A stretch of 64,000 nt of DNA from Pohlia nutans (GCA_022496805.1 CM040100.1:22411009-22475008), one strand, 5' to 3'. Positions 44,466-56,977 are shown, numbered from the stretch's first letter. Notes: generated from the letters alone by a model not told the origin. Numbers and translations are program-made.

Positions 44466-47400
44466 ATGCCGGCACTATCGAAATAAATTTCGAATTCGGA
44501 CTCCATGTTGTAGTGCAATATTTGATTGTTTTCGGTGTCATGATGAACAGGTGATTCAAAGATTTTCTCTTGAAAACTTGGTATTTTATTTAGATGTGAG
44601 GTGTGGAGTAGTTTTCTCTCAATGCTTGGTGAGGTGTAGACTATAGACAAATTGACTATTGTTTTAGTTGTGAGTAGTCCAATTATCTAATCATGCGGGA
44701 TTTTTAAAGTAGTTTGGAAATGTTCAAAGAGGATTGGCCAATCGTGCTTATTTTTATTTCTTACAATTAAGGCCTTGCTCGAAATGAATGCAATGAGTGT
44801 TTCTAATGGATAGACCTTATTGATCTTTGTGCAGAGACATATACTTCCTAATATGTTTTGCAAGAATTTACAAAGGCAAAGTGTAAAAAAGGTGATTTGC
44901 TCATTTTTAAGGTCTTTATGAACGGGTTGATCACTTTGTGAATATTATCTTTACTTTTTGCAATAAAATAGTATCAATTGTACGCGCATAGCAAGTTTGT
45001 CATTTCGGTGTCAAATATTTATTAAAAGCAGACAAAGTTGGTTCTGCATTATAAAATCATAATTTAGTCTAAGTTTTGAATTTTTTTTTTTTCAACTTTA
45101 AAATAAAATTCAGCAATAACCAATTGGTATGTCAAAGATGTAAGAGAGTGAATTACAATTCATGAATGTGGGTTGTGGAGGAGGTAAAGCCTTGTGCTTT
45201 ATATAAAATTTAGTGCCCTAGTGCATAAAATGAATGTGGGATATATAAAACTCTTCACTTCTTGTTCTCTCTTACTCAATAGTTAAACTCTTTTACAAAA
45301 ATGTGCATAATTTAACCATAGATACTTCAAATTACAAAATAATTTTGGAGGTGGAAGGTTATTTGATTGTGCAAGTACTTTTAGCTAAACAATATTCAAA
45401 ATAAGTTAGTCTACTATACAAAATTGAACATCAAAAGTCTAATCACAACACCTTTTCTTCTCATTCAAATCATGCACATTCTTCACTCTCCAAATTCGGC
45501 AGTTTTTCAAAGATGCATTATAAAATGCAACTAACAGGGATATTCTGAACTTGGTGTATGAATAAAAATTGTACATTATGAATTTTAGATTCTATCCATA
45601 CGGTTAGATCTATGATTGCTAGCACTAGTATTTTTGTATAAAATTTGAAACTCAAAATTCAAAATTCTTTTGTAATTCAATTACGAATAAGATATTAACA
45701 ATCTGTGAATGAAATTTGTTGTGATTGGTTGAAATGTAATACTCTAAGTGTAGTGATTTTTGGAGATTTTTTGGTTGCTTAATTTTATGAGTTGACTTTT
45801 CAAGAGCACTTTTACACTGAAATCTTCAAAAATTTTAATCAGTTCACCTTTCTAATTAGTTCACACATGCATGAAGATAACTTCCTATAAAATCTACAGT
45901 ATAATAGTGCATGATGGATGAGAAAACATGGATGAAATTTGTACATCGTTCAAAAAATGAATGCTCATGCAGTTAAGGGTTAAAACTTCAATCACAAAAT
46001 TATTTTTGAATGTGGAAGGTGATTTGCCCTTCTAAGTTTTCTTAGTTGAAAACATTTCAAGCTAAGATCATTGACTATGCTTAATTGTGCACTAAGATCT
46101 ATTTAAAAACATAGTGTAGTAAGAATTCACATGAGCTTGGAAGTTCAATCTTATTCCATATCATTTTGGAGTGCTTAGGAATGAATTTGATTACAAGATC
46201 AATTCTTTATCCCTCCACAAGTTGCACTTGATTATCCAAATAATATTAAGAAATGTGAAAAATGATAATACTCCAACATTTCAACAATCCCAAAAAATAA
46301 TTTAGGTGAAATTTTGCAATATTAATTGTAACTACCAAAAAAAATTGCATGTTCTTTTTTAAATATTTATTGTCAAACCTGCCATGCACCTATCGTATAT
46401 ATTGAGGGGACTCGACATCTTGTAATGTAATGTAAATGTTTCAAATATATTTAGTTATTTACAAGTCCAAGGACATTGGAGGTTATATTTCATGTATCTT
46501 ATCTCAATGTATTTTAGAGATTTGTCTTATCAGGGTGTGAAGTAAAAGCTTTATAATGGTGTGGATTTGACCTTGGAAATACAAAGTAATATGAGGGTGG
46601 TGTATGTGATGTATTAGATCATTTGTTCACAATGTGATTTTGAGCAAGATGTGAAGCAAGTTTGCGAAAATGAAGAATGTGGCATTCGGATGTGGGATTA
46701 CTATTGTGGTGGTTGCAAACTCTTCTATGATGCGGTATTTGTAATCTCTCACCAAAAGGAATTGTTTTATAAATAGATCCTACATATATTGCGCCTTTAT
46801 CTTAACGAGAATAGTATATATGACTACAATTTATTTGTATTTTCAGATTTGCATTGTAATGGAGTCTAATTGTTTAGATGTGGTTTTCTTGTTCCTCTTT
46901 TGTTCAGTATAGTTGCCGCAGACTCAACTTTTGTTGCGATCGATGTTGTATGAAGATGAAATCAACAAAAATGAAGATAGTGGACAACAAGTTATTTGTC
47001 AAGAGCAAAATGAATGGGTATCACTTGTTGTCAAAGTTCAATGAGGCTTTTATATTTCCTAAGTTGCAAGCATGCATTAAGACGGCAAGCTGGTTTATAA
47101 GTCATTACTACTATTCTTTTTTGTGCTTTAGTTTAGATCTTCATTTGCCAACATTGGATAACCCAACATCATAGTGTCTTTATTGCATTTATGCCAAATA
47201 ATTCAAATCTATAGCCTATGCGGAAGTAGCACTTTATTGACTAGTTACACCGCTTAGTACGTACAATTTCACAATTTGAACAATGAAGCCTTAAAATTGA
47301 GTTTACTAGTACCTAAGCTTTTGTTTACATGCAAGAAACTTTGGGTTGTGAAGGTTAGCATATATTGTTCGGATTTGTATATTGATACATTCATTTGTTT

Positions 47401-49766
47401 GGGATTAAAATCATTCATTCTCAGATAATTTATATCTATAAAGTTAAGTTTTACAATTCTACTTTGGTTTTGCAGGTGCAAGCATTACAAAAATAGATGC
47501 CAACTTCGATATGACTATTGCGACAAAGTATATGATTGTTGGGAATGTCACTTGGAAGAGGTTTAAAATTTCTCTATTTACAATTTATTATAGGTGTAAG
47601 TTTGTAGATATGACCGTCTAATTGTTTGTAGGTTTGATGTTCATGGAACTGTGGAATGAGATTGGAACAAGAGGTTATACATGTTGGCTTTAGTTCAATC
47701 TACAAGCATATTTGAATAGATCCTACATCACTCCTAATGGTTATTGGTCCGCTTGCAGTGGGAGACTAACGGGGAGACAGGTGATTGCTATGGGGAATAT
47801 GAGGACATTTTAATGAAGGTAAATTGCATTTATTTTAGATATTTATACTGTTGTTTGAGCAGAAGAAATTATTGGGATATAGTTGTTCTTAAACAAAATT
47901 TGATCGTGATAGGAATTAAGTCAAAGCATGATGATGGAATTAAATAATGTGAATCTTGTAATAGAAGAGAATAATGTCAAAAATAAACATTGAAGTTATG
48001 GATAAAATTTTGAAGAGATAATATTGCTTAAATTAATATTCATGATGTGCCAGGTCATTTGTTCACAGTGTGATCATGAGCAAGACGTGAAGCAAGTGTG
48101 TGAAAATGAAGAATGTGGTGTTCACATGGCTGATTACTACTGTTTCATTTGCAAGAACTTCTATGATGCAGTGAGTGGTCTTTATCCACTTTTCCTACTC
48201 GGTTGACTTCTTTTGCAAGATTTTAATTATTAGAAAAGAGATATATTATTGTTATATAAATCAACAATGTCTATAATGTATTCTACTGCAATGTTATAAG
48301 GTTGAAGTGATTGTCTTGAGTTGACTTCTATTGTTGCTACGAGCTCTCTAAGATTGATTCAAATTGTAATTAAGTTTCACATAATTAGATGTAGAACGAG
48401 TTCAATCACTTCTTGATACAAATTTAGAAATTCAACTCATAATGCGATGAAAGCAACAAAATGATTGAGATGCTTGTGGTGTTTGCAGTATACTATCCGG
48501 GAATCGTTCTTTCTTTGCCCACGTTGTTTTCAAAATCTGCTCATTAGCTATGAGGAGTACTCAGCTTCTTCGGCATTATCACTTTATCCAGCAGCGACCT
48601 CTTCAGAATACTATTCTCCACACATTGCGAGAATTATAGAAGAGCATAGAAACCATCCGGGGATGGACAAGGTTGAATCTACGGTTGATGCTTCAAGAGG
48701 CACATGGAGTGAATTGGAAAACAATGCCAAACATGAGTCAATTGTCGAGGAGTTAGAAGTCTTCAAGAGCTTTCAAAAAAAGTGGCCACATTTCTTTCGA
48801 AGTGGGACTGTGATGGTGGGTAAAAAAATAGCAGAGGGAGGACAAGCTGAAATATTTGAAGTGTATGGAAATTCAAATATGGTGGTTAAAATGTTTAAGG
48901 AGGGATGGCGTTTGGTGGACCTAGAAAAGCTTATTCCACGGGTCATGCTCAAGAATATTGATGATTTAAGAGCAAAGGCTTTTATCGTCAATGGTGATTT
49001 TTTCATTAATGAAGTGTTCGAGTCAATTTTTATTGATGGGAGGTTAGCATTTATAATGCCAAGAATGTGGGGAGATCTACGGACAGTCATAGATGCACGA
49101 ATGATCCACAACAACATGCAAGGCCCGCCCTTTTCTAAGAACTTAACTGCATTGTGCATGCTTGAAATTGCACTTGGAATGTCACACTTACATAAAGAGA
49201 ATACCCCTCATAGAGATCTCAAAGCGGCAAATGTTCTTGTTCGAGGTATTCGAATAAAATCTGTGATAGACACGCAACTCCCACTATATGGTGATTTTCA
49301 ATGTTATGTAGCAGATTTTGAGTGCTCGGGAGGAGTTGTGGGCACTGGGTATTATAGGGCGCCGGAGATATTGCATGCTTTGAAGAATCAGACTAGCGCA
49401 AGTCTTGCTCCTGAGTTATTCAGCAAAGCAGCAGATGTGTATAGTTATGGAATGACGTGTTACGAAATCCTTACAGGTCGCATTCCTTTGGAAGAATTAC
49501 CACTCAAGAATTTTGACAAAGTAATTGATGGCTATAGACCAACATTGCCAAGTCGAGTCCCACATTGGATGAAGGATTTGTTGACTAAATGTTGGGACAA
49601 AGACCCTTGCAAGAGGCCTACTTTTGATGAAATTGTACGGCATTTAAAAGAGTGTATATCCAAAGGTGATGTTCTAGAGCCACTATGTTCCAAGTCTTTG
49701 GTCATGAGCTTATATTCTAGGACAAAAGGTAGGCTACGAAGATATCAAGGGAAGAGAGAAGAATAA
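44466..49766 (+). CDS. CHY-type zinc finger (two modules) - protein kinase fusion
   Basis: Exons supported by frame, splice sites and phase: 44466-44550, 46618-46734, 46908-47017, 47476-47560, 47759-47818, 48054-48170 and 48489-49766; the 5' start is not found. Module 1: [21 protein letters not shown], then [34 protein letters not shown], then [14 protein letters not shown]. Module 2: [18 protein letters not shown], then [28 protein letters not shown], then the kinase exon opens [13 protein letters not shown]. This is the order of the CHY/CTCHY zinc ribbons of plant RZFP34/CHYR proteins, but no RING follows. Instead the last exon (425 codons) holds a kinase: [15 protein letters not shown] (K142 counted from the ATG at 48465), [13 protein letters not shown] (not DFG), [16 protein letters not shown] and a C-terminal KRPTF. 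It resembles tyrosine-kinase-like (TKL) plant kinases. Paired exons have equal lengths (85 and 117 nt). An MITE sits in the first intron. Confidence 0.75.
45480..45983. mobile_element. TTAA-type MITE family F, copy 2 in CHY-kinase intron
   Basis: Reverse-orientation copy of 32550-33126, ending AGTTAAGGGTTAA (TTAA 45980-45983). The other end near 45480 has decayed. Lies in the 2.07-kb intron between 44550 and 46618. Confidence 0.8.
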
Positions 49767-52584
49767 TATATTGGTTTTTTAGTATCTTTATTCCTCAAGA
49801 TTGTGTGCACATTTTTTTGTATACATTGAAAAATCTTAACACATGTTGAATGACCCTATGTTTGTTTAACAATGTGAATTTGTAAATTATGGTTTTGGAG
49901 TCGTTTTTTTACTCTAAATCCATCGCTACACTAACACGTCGCGACGATGTTGTGAAGTGGATTGTTTATAGCATGAAATTAGGCATTTATCTATGTTTGT
50001 GTTAGGTTAAGTGCATTTGTAAATGAGGATTTAGGTGGTACTAATCTTGTTCAAGTTCTAGTTAGTTGTATAAATGAGAACCGGTTATTAGATGAATGGT
50101 TGGGTGGTAATTAGGTATGGTTGGTAGATGAATTAGGGTTAGTGGCGGCTAGCCGCTAAGAATCAAGGTTGTTGGGAGGTTACTTAAGGGCATCTTGGTG
50201 TTCATGTGTCCCCTCTTAGATCATGGCAGGTGTAGGAGAGCCTTCTAAGGCTTAAGAGTTGTGGTAACTAGGAAGTGCGAGAAATGATAAAACTTTATGC
50301 CTAACCTTTCTTGTGCCAAACGAATAAGGAACATTTTACAAATTGTCTCCAATCCAATGGGCCTCTCTAGTTGATCCTGTATTTGGAGTCAAAGGTCTTC
50401 AAGTTACCATTCTTTGCAGATATCGGTAATTGCATGAAATTCCTATACTATTTGTGCATTTTGGTCTAGTACAAGTGATATTTTAAGATTATTTTAAAAC
50501 CAAAAAAATACGTATCAACGCAGTTAATTACATAAAGAAAACTAGTGCATACGCCTCCATGACAATTCTACTTAGAAATTCTTTTGATCTATTGCACTAC
50601 AAGTCAACATAGTCTATTATATAATACAAACCTAGTCTATAAAATGCAAATTGTATACTATGACGCCATGGGCCAACCTAGTCTATAAATGCAAATTGCA
50701 AAACTTTCTCAATTCTAAACCAAATCATCATCTAAACCAACGTAATACAATACTACAGTAATGACTTTGGTCTAACCACTATTTTGGATTAAAATATATT
50801 TAAAACTACAGTTGATGGAAAAGAATTTTGAAAAGTTATAATGTAAAATAAAAATACATATCACTTGAAATTTATTATTAATAAATTTTAATTTGTGAGT
50901 GTAAAAATTTGATTCTAATGGCATAATTCAAATTTAGATTAAAATAGCATCATTATTTAAATTATATTAAAGTTTGCAAATATTCCAATAAATAAAGGAT
51001 TACAAATCAAATTCAAAAACATATAAATGTTTTCAAAATTTGTGACATTTTTAAATATACCAAATTCATTAATGACTTAGATGGCCATCTATACCATCTA
51101 TATTGTCCCTAAGTGTAGCATATGACCTCAATGAATAACTTTGAAGTCTAGTCTTATATTTCAACCTTAAACATCTTCTATGGATCGTAGTTTAAAAAAC
51201 CATAATTATTGACCACATATGGTAGGCCCCAAGAAATCTTAAAAAAAACTTTGTGCCTACTTTCAATTGGAATTTAAATTGCACAAATTGGCTATTTCAA
51301 TATACTTATATTTTTCATGAAGATATGTCAAAAAAACACAATGCTCCAATAATTTGGTGTTTTGATAAACAAAGGTCAATCCCAAAACAATTCTTTTCTT
51401 GGTTTGCATTTGATTTTAAGATTATGTCCTGGGAAAGGAACTCAAAAAACGTGAGTTAAAAAATAGGGTTAAATAAGGTTAAAAATAAGGTTAAATAAAA
51501 TTTTGAGAACTTCTAGAATTAAAATAGGAGCCCTATATGTATAATAACTATAAGTACCCTCCCCGTGGATTATGTATACTCTCAATGGTGTATAAACAAG
51601 CACAACTAAAGCTATGACATTCCAAATCAAGTGCTCAAACACAATCATACCCATCTATCTATATGCAAACCATGCTCACACTAAGACAATATTGTTATCG
51701 GAACTGTTGTACCGGACTGCATAATGTGCCAACCTAGTCTAGTATATAACACAAATCATGCACACAAGGACGGTTCTACAGATGGAATTGTTCTGCTGAA
51801 CTCTGGCACAGGCCAACCAAGTACTGATCTAAGTTGAAGCAAATTCTTCCCACTTACATTTGACGCTAATTCATTTCTTCACCACTTTCTGACTTCCTGA
51901 GATGTAAAATAAAAAAAACTCTCCCGAAGAATGCAAATCAATCACCTAAATACAGAACTTAAACCAACTGCAGCCCAAGGCATACAGAAATTCCTTGGAT
52001 AACCTAATCAAGCTTCAGAAATACAAAGCAAACAAACCTCAATGCAACAACACGTTACTTAATCTGCAAATAAGTTGTAAAGACTAATATCTCATTCCAG
52101 GAGCCAGGCCTAGTCTGGAAGAGGTTCACATTCAAAGCCAGCTTCACTTCAAACCACTTCGAAATTGGACCATTCCCATGAAAGAATCTGAATATAGCTT
52201 CTCTTCATGGAAGATTCTCAAATCTGCTGCAGTGTTCGCTCACTACTACTCCACAATATATTGTAAACACCTATGCATTCATGACATATCTAAGACACTC
52301 GTGATGCACAAAACATTTGGGTTTGGAATTGGCTACTCCGTATACAGTAAAAATAAAAAAAACATTTCTGTCACATGTTGGAAGAGGTTCTCACTTCACT
52401 GTACGCCATTTCAAAATTGGACCATTCCCATGGAATAGAAAATGTAGCTTCACTATTTGCTCACTCGTAATCCACCATATATACTATGCACTCACTCGTG
52501 ATGCCACAGAACAGTGGAAAAAGAGCATTTCTATCACACAGTATTTCTAAGTGCTGAAACCATGCAGCTAAGGGTGAAGTTAAC
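49767..52584. other. AT-rich intergenic, no gene
   Basis: 3' flank of the kinase gene and AT-rich spacer. Repeated ACCTAGTCTATA/TATATAATACAAACCTAGTC motifs at 50600-50700 and 51715-51760 relate to the 9340-9830 repeats. A local duplication, with GGAAGAGGTTC and AAATTGGACCATTCCCATG in both copies, occurs at 52118-52275 and 52379-52520. Confidence 0.45.
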
Positions 52585-54573
52585 CTAACCTGTGGCGGCC
52601 GCGGCGTCCAAGGTAGACAAGGGTGTGCTTCCACCGAGAGAAATGGGCTCTTCTTTGAGGTCCACAGCCCAGCCAGTGCCGGTGGTCATCCAGCGGTCAG
52701 CGAGAGGGTGGAGAGGCTCAGGGCCTTCGATGGTGCTCTCCCGCTTCTCGGCTCGGTGGGCCGTGGAGATGTCGTATTTGGCATCCCTGGGTTTCACCAT
52801 GTCGTCCGGGATGCGTCCTGGCTCCACTTGCTGGGGTGACATCATCAGTGCAGGCGGCCCAAGGGGCAGTCTATCACCTGTTCTCTCACAGAGTCGACAT
52901 CTCGTGTTAGAAAGCCTTACAGCAGCCCTGATACCCTAAACCCTAAAACCCTAAACCCTAAACCCTAAAACCAACATTGACAAGTGAAGGGAACTCAGAG
53001 AGTGGGTACAGAGGCTAGCTGATTAGAGGTAACATGAAAGTAGAGCCTGGATGTTATTGAGATGCTGGATGTTATTCCATGACACGGCTCTACTTTCACA
53101 TTACCCTCAATGGTTGGATCTTGTTCAATCATGCCCAAACAAGGGTCTAAAAAGATCGAAGAACACTACAACCCTCTCTTGTTGGTTTCATCACACCAAG
53201 ATCGGAGTTTGGTTTTGATTTTCAAATTTTGGTGGGCTTTCACAAGGAAAAACCGAGGTTGATGCTTTGACACCCCCAAAAGACTCAATCGTCCAGTTGC
53301 ACAAGAGAAAGGTGGAAGAAGAGGAGGTGATAGGAGGAGATAAAAAAAAGATGCAACAAGACCCTCAAAACCTTGCCCTGTTTTTTTGTGGAAACCCAGT
53401 CTTTGAAAAATTATTGGCCCTCCTCAGAAGTAGCTTAGAATTCAGAAGACCAAAATTTAGAAAACTAGATCCAGCATCGAGGGGAGGGTCCAACATCATA
53501 ACCGCTGTCCTCACATGTACTCTCATATGGCTGTTGACCTTGAAGATCTAACAGTCTTGATTTAGTCTGGAGGAGAGGAGTCCTCAACTGGTAATCTAGT
53601 ACTTGACACTAAAGAGGGACAAGGTTATGAGATAGAATGATGTTCTCCATATACAATGCTAAAAAAACGAGTTACATTGAGGTTAGAAAACATACCTCTA
53701 TCAAACTGCCAGGTGCACCAAAATTTCCCATAGGTTTTGGCCAGTTTCTTCAGCTCCTGCTCCTGCACAAGTTCCGGCACTCCTGGTTGCACCCACAGCC
53801 CTTCATTGATCTGCAATCAACCACCAACCAACATTCCCTGTGATTGTGAAAAAACCCATCGATCTCCGGCCGAAACCACAACCTCATTTTAAGAGAATCC
53901 TTGGCTTAAGGGCAATCATGTATTGATCCCTCAAAGACAAAACACCAAACTTGAGAATTGGTTGCATGAGACAAGAACCTCATAGAAATGGGAATGCCAC
54001 AGCTGCTTCTCTTCATCCGGCAGTGAACCAAACAGCTTCTCAGAAATGACATACTCGACTCCTGCGTTCATCTTTGCCAATATCAGAAGGCGACAAAAGA
54101 CCTCCGGTTGCAGTAAATTAAAGAGAATAAAACATTCAACATTTCAAATTCATGAGAAAAGAGAGAAAATAGTACCAATCAATCGAGCATTCGATTCATC
54201 TGAATCGTAAACAGCACACTGCATGAAGTCTTCATTGAGACGAGCTACGAAGTGATGTGTCTCGATCTTACGGCTCATGTCATGACTGAAGATTGCCCAA
54301 GTGCACACATGCTGCACAACAAACCTCTCTTTAATCTTGTCCCCAAACCTAAATGCACAAAAAGATGACTCAAAAGCTGGGCTCGTAAGACAAGAAAGGA
54401 AAAGAGCCTGACTGACAGTTTACCTCCTGGAACTGATTGACGGGAGTGAGGTCTTGCACCATGCCCGCTGCACAGCCGATGACTTTGGATGTGAGCGTCT
54501 TGGGTCCGCCTGGCACATCCTCCGCTGTGGACGCCATAGCAGGTCCCGGATTGCTCTCACTGGTCGTCGTCAT
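52585..54573 (-). CDS. Oil body-associated protein 1-like (DUF1264)
   Basis: Five minus-strand exons in phase: 54573-54424, 54311-54176, 54061-53979, 53810-53696 and 52877-52585, totalling 258 residues. The ATG at 54573 is the first in frame; a TTG four codons upstream is not used. Motifs in order: [20 protein letters not shown] (51-61), [72 protein letters not shown] (about 145-163), [14 protein letters not shown], and a diverged acidic tail. This matches plant OBAP1 proteins, which localise to seed oil bodies and affect lipid accumulation; homologs also occur in fungi and bacteria. No hydrophobic hairpin like that of oleosins. The last intron (53695-52878) holds telomere-like repeats and a hairpin. 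RY and G-box motifs lie upstream. Confidence 0.9.
52933..52970. repeat. Interstitial telomere-like repeat
   Basis: About five units of CCCTAAA, some with an extra A, inside the OBAP1-like last intron. The plant telomere unit is TTTAGGG. Confidence 0.85.
53026..53108. repeat. Hairpin/inverted repeat in OBAP1-like intron
   Basis: Arms GAGGTAACATGAAAGTAGAG and its near complement CTCTACTTTCACATTACCCTC enclose about 40 bp that contains CTGGATGTTATT twice. Probably a small MITE; no clear target duplication. Confidence 0.65.
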
Positions 54574-54622
54574 CACCCACTTCAAACCCTAAACCGAACG
54601 AACGGGGCCTGCAAAACCCAGC

Positions 54623-54946
54623 TGCATGCAAGCTCTCAGACCACAGAGACACAGAACCCGGGAGAATTTACATCATCAACAAGAGATCACGTACACTCAG
54701 CGAGTAAGAAAAGCTGCATGCAGATATGACCTCTAAATTAAAACAAACATCATAGACTGTAAGTTAGCACAATTATCACACAATCAAGGTAGGTTATCGT
54801 CGAAATGTGTAGAAGAAATGCAGGCCAGCGACCTCACTGTTGTGGAAATGGCGATGAAAACGCGAGAGAAGACGGACTGATAGCCATGGCGTGGTGGAAA
54901 GGACAGTCAGTCGCATAGAGGTGACACTTGGCCCATCGTACACGTG
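54623..54946 (-). promoter_or_regulatory. RY motifs and G-box upstream of the OBAP1-like gene
   Basis: Palindromic RY motifs TGCATGCA at 54623-54630 and 54715-54722 and a G-box CACGTG at 54941-54946 lie 50-370 bp upstream of the start codon. A telo-box (AAACCCTAAA) sits at about 54585-54594. RY elements bind the B3 factors ABI3/FUS3/LEC2 and G-boxes bind bZIP partners, together typical of seed/maturation genes. Function here is inferred. Confidence 0.5.
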
Positions 54947-55865
54947 GTGCTGATTTGGGTTTTCTTTTCTCAAGTTCCTGCCAGTCATCAGATACGGTCA
55001 CCAAACTGCAGGATAGCAGTAGCCTTGGGTTAGAGCATCCCCACCGCGTGGGTTCCTGGATGAAGTTCATCCATTTTGCAGGAAAAATCTTCGCACCGGA
55101 GTGCTGTATTCTCGGGGAAGTCACTTAGTGTAAATTTTGGGTACATATGAGCGAACAAAGGGTATTTAATAGGGGGCTATGAAATAATTGGAATATTCTG
55201 CTATTCATAGTATATTTAGGGTATATTTCATATATTCTATAAATATTCTTAGAATATTCTCAAATTGGTTTTAAAACACCCTATATTACTTCAATAAATT
55301 TATAATTTTTATCTCAAATGAATAAAAGACACCTTATATTTGTTCTCTCATAGTTATCTAAATTCTTGATAGTGACTTCCCTGTGGCTGTATTGGGAAAA
55401 TTTTCCAAGAGTGGCCCGAATCTGGCAAACTTGCGTGGTTTTCTAGGATTGAAACTTTCTATCCGCATCGCTCTTCTTACCACGTTTTTTCACTTGTTGT
55501 ACATGATTTTCACCTCCACAGTGATTTTGGCGATGATTTTTGAAAGGCAGAGTTGTTGTGTCTGAAAATCGCAGTAAGAACAGGGTTTCCAGTTTCACTT
55601 TTGCAGGATTCAACGGTGCAACCCTGACTGCTGTATCTGGAAATCGGGGACAGATTCATCCTTTTCTAGATACAGATATAGGAATCGTTGTGGGGATGCT
55701 CTTAGGTCATCGAAATACGTCCCAAGTAGCAGCAGATCGTGTCACCTCAATATAGTGTACTAGAGAAAGGGTCAGAAATGGATGATTTTGCCTTGTAAGC
55801 GTTCGTAGGGCGATCCCTATGACCGCGCACATGGCAGAATCAACCCTTTCCGACCCTTTTACTAG
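54947..55865. other. Intergenic
   Basis: Upstream of the OBAP1-like gene, then AT-rich sequence. Two ORFs (55383-55565, 55540-55755) have no recognised family. GTACTAGAGAAAGGGTCAGAAATGG at 55758-55782 and CCGACCCTTTTACTAG at 55850-55865 are complementary at their edges, suggesting another small inverted-repeat element. Confidence 0.4.
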
Positions 55866-56035
55866 CGTTAAAAGTAGTAAGGGCATATTTGTAGTTCCCC
55901 GTGGCTACCAAATTCTGTGATAGAATTGGCAAAAAGGGCACATTCTATATTTATAGTTGATTCTACACAGCTTGGCCAATTCTGCACACCAACCTTGCTG
56001 GCAAGGGCTCGAATATGCCCTTACTACTTTTAACG
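55866..56035. mobile_element. 170-bp MITE with 24-bp perfect inverted termini
   Basis: Termini CGTTAAAAGTAGTAAGGGCATATT are exact inverted repeats at the two ends. Non-coding. No unambiguous target duplication outside them, so the superfamily is unresolved. Confidence 0.75.
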
Positions 56036-56196
56036 TTTAGGTGGTCATTGTTTGAGTTGTCCCCGCAATATACACGAGATTAAAACGGATTTCCTGAACC
56101 TTCACGGTGATGTCGTCCATAATTCTTTGCTTTATAGAACATGCCTTGGGGGTTGTAGCTTAAATTAATTGAGTGCTTTGGAGGTTGTAAATGAGT

Positions 56197-56527
56197 TTAA
56201 CCCCTAAACGTTCAACCGTTCAGAAAGTAGACGATGTACAGAATCAAACACAGTTTTCTCATTTGTCATTGACTTTTGTAGTGTGGGTTCTTTACTATAT
56301 ATTTTATAAGAACTTAGCTTCATGCATGTGTGATCCAATTAGAAAGAATTTTCAATTTTAAGTTAAGGTTGTACATTATAAATTTTAAATTTTCAGCATC
56401 TAAAATTTATAACATTGTACAACCTTTATTCATACATCACGTGCAAAATATCCCTCTGGATTGCATTTTATGATGCATCTTTGCAAAACGCCGAATTTAG
56501 AGAGGAGTGAGGACATTTAGGGGTTAA
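56197..56527. mobile_element. TTAA-type MITE family F, copy 3 (short)
   Basis: TTAA at 56197-56200 and 56524-56527; ends CCCCTAAACGTTC and ACATTTAGGGG. 331 bp; matches the first and last thirds of 32550-33126, so an internal deletion derivative. Confidence 0.85.
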
Positions 56528-56646
56528 AGTGTTTATATTGTATATATAAGAACTTCTAGATAAAGTTTCCAAGCTTCCAGTCTTGTTTTCTCAACTTTAC
56601 AAGACTGGAAGTCAACTCCCAACCTGCACCTTATTTATTCTTCCTA

Positions 56647-56977
56647 CACTAGTAGAAAACATGGTCGAAAAGAACCGCAGCCAAAATCGGATGCGGTTCT
56701 TTTGACCACCCTGATCTGCAGTCACTAAACGACTGCAGATTTGTTTTTTTAGATTTGTGACTGCAATTTTAATCATTTAGGGGCATGTAATATACCGTTG
56801 GAAAGGTATTTTCAAGACCTTTCCAACGGTATCTTACACGCCCTATAATTCTTAAAATTTCAGTCGTAAATCAAAAAAGAAAAATCTTCAGTCGCTAAAC
56901 GACTGCAGATCAGGGTGGTCAAAAGAACTGCAGCCGATTTTGGCTGCGGTTCTTTTCGACCATGTTTTCTACTAGTG
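56647..56977. mobile_element. Fold-back CACTA MITE
   Basis: 331 bp, almost entirely two inverted arms: CACTAGTAGAAAACATGGTC at the left and its complement at the right. TSD CTA at 56644-56646 and 56978-56980. Interior palindromes include CTGCAGTC..AAACGACTGCAGAT and a central CCTTTCCAACGGTAT pair. Transcripts would fold into a long hairpin. Confidence 0.9.
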
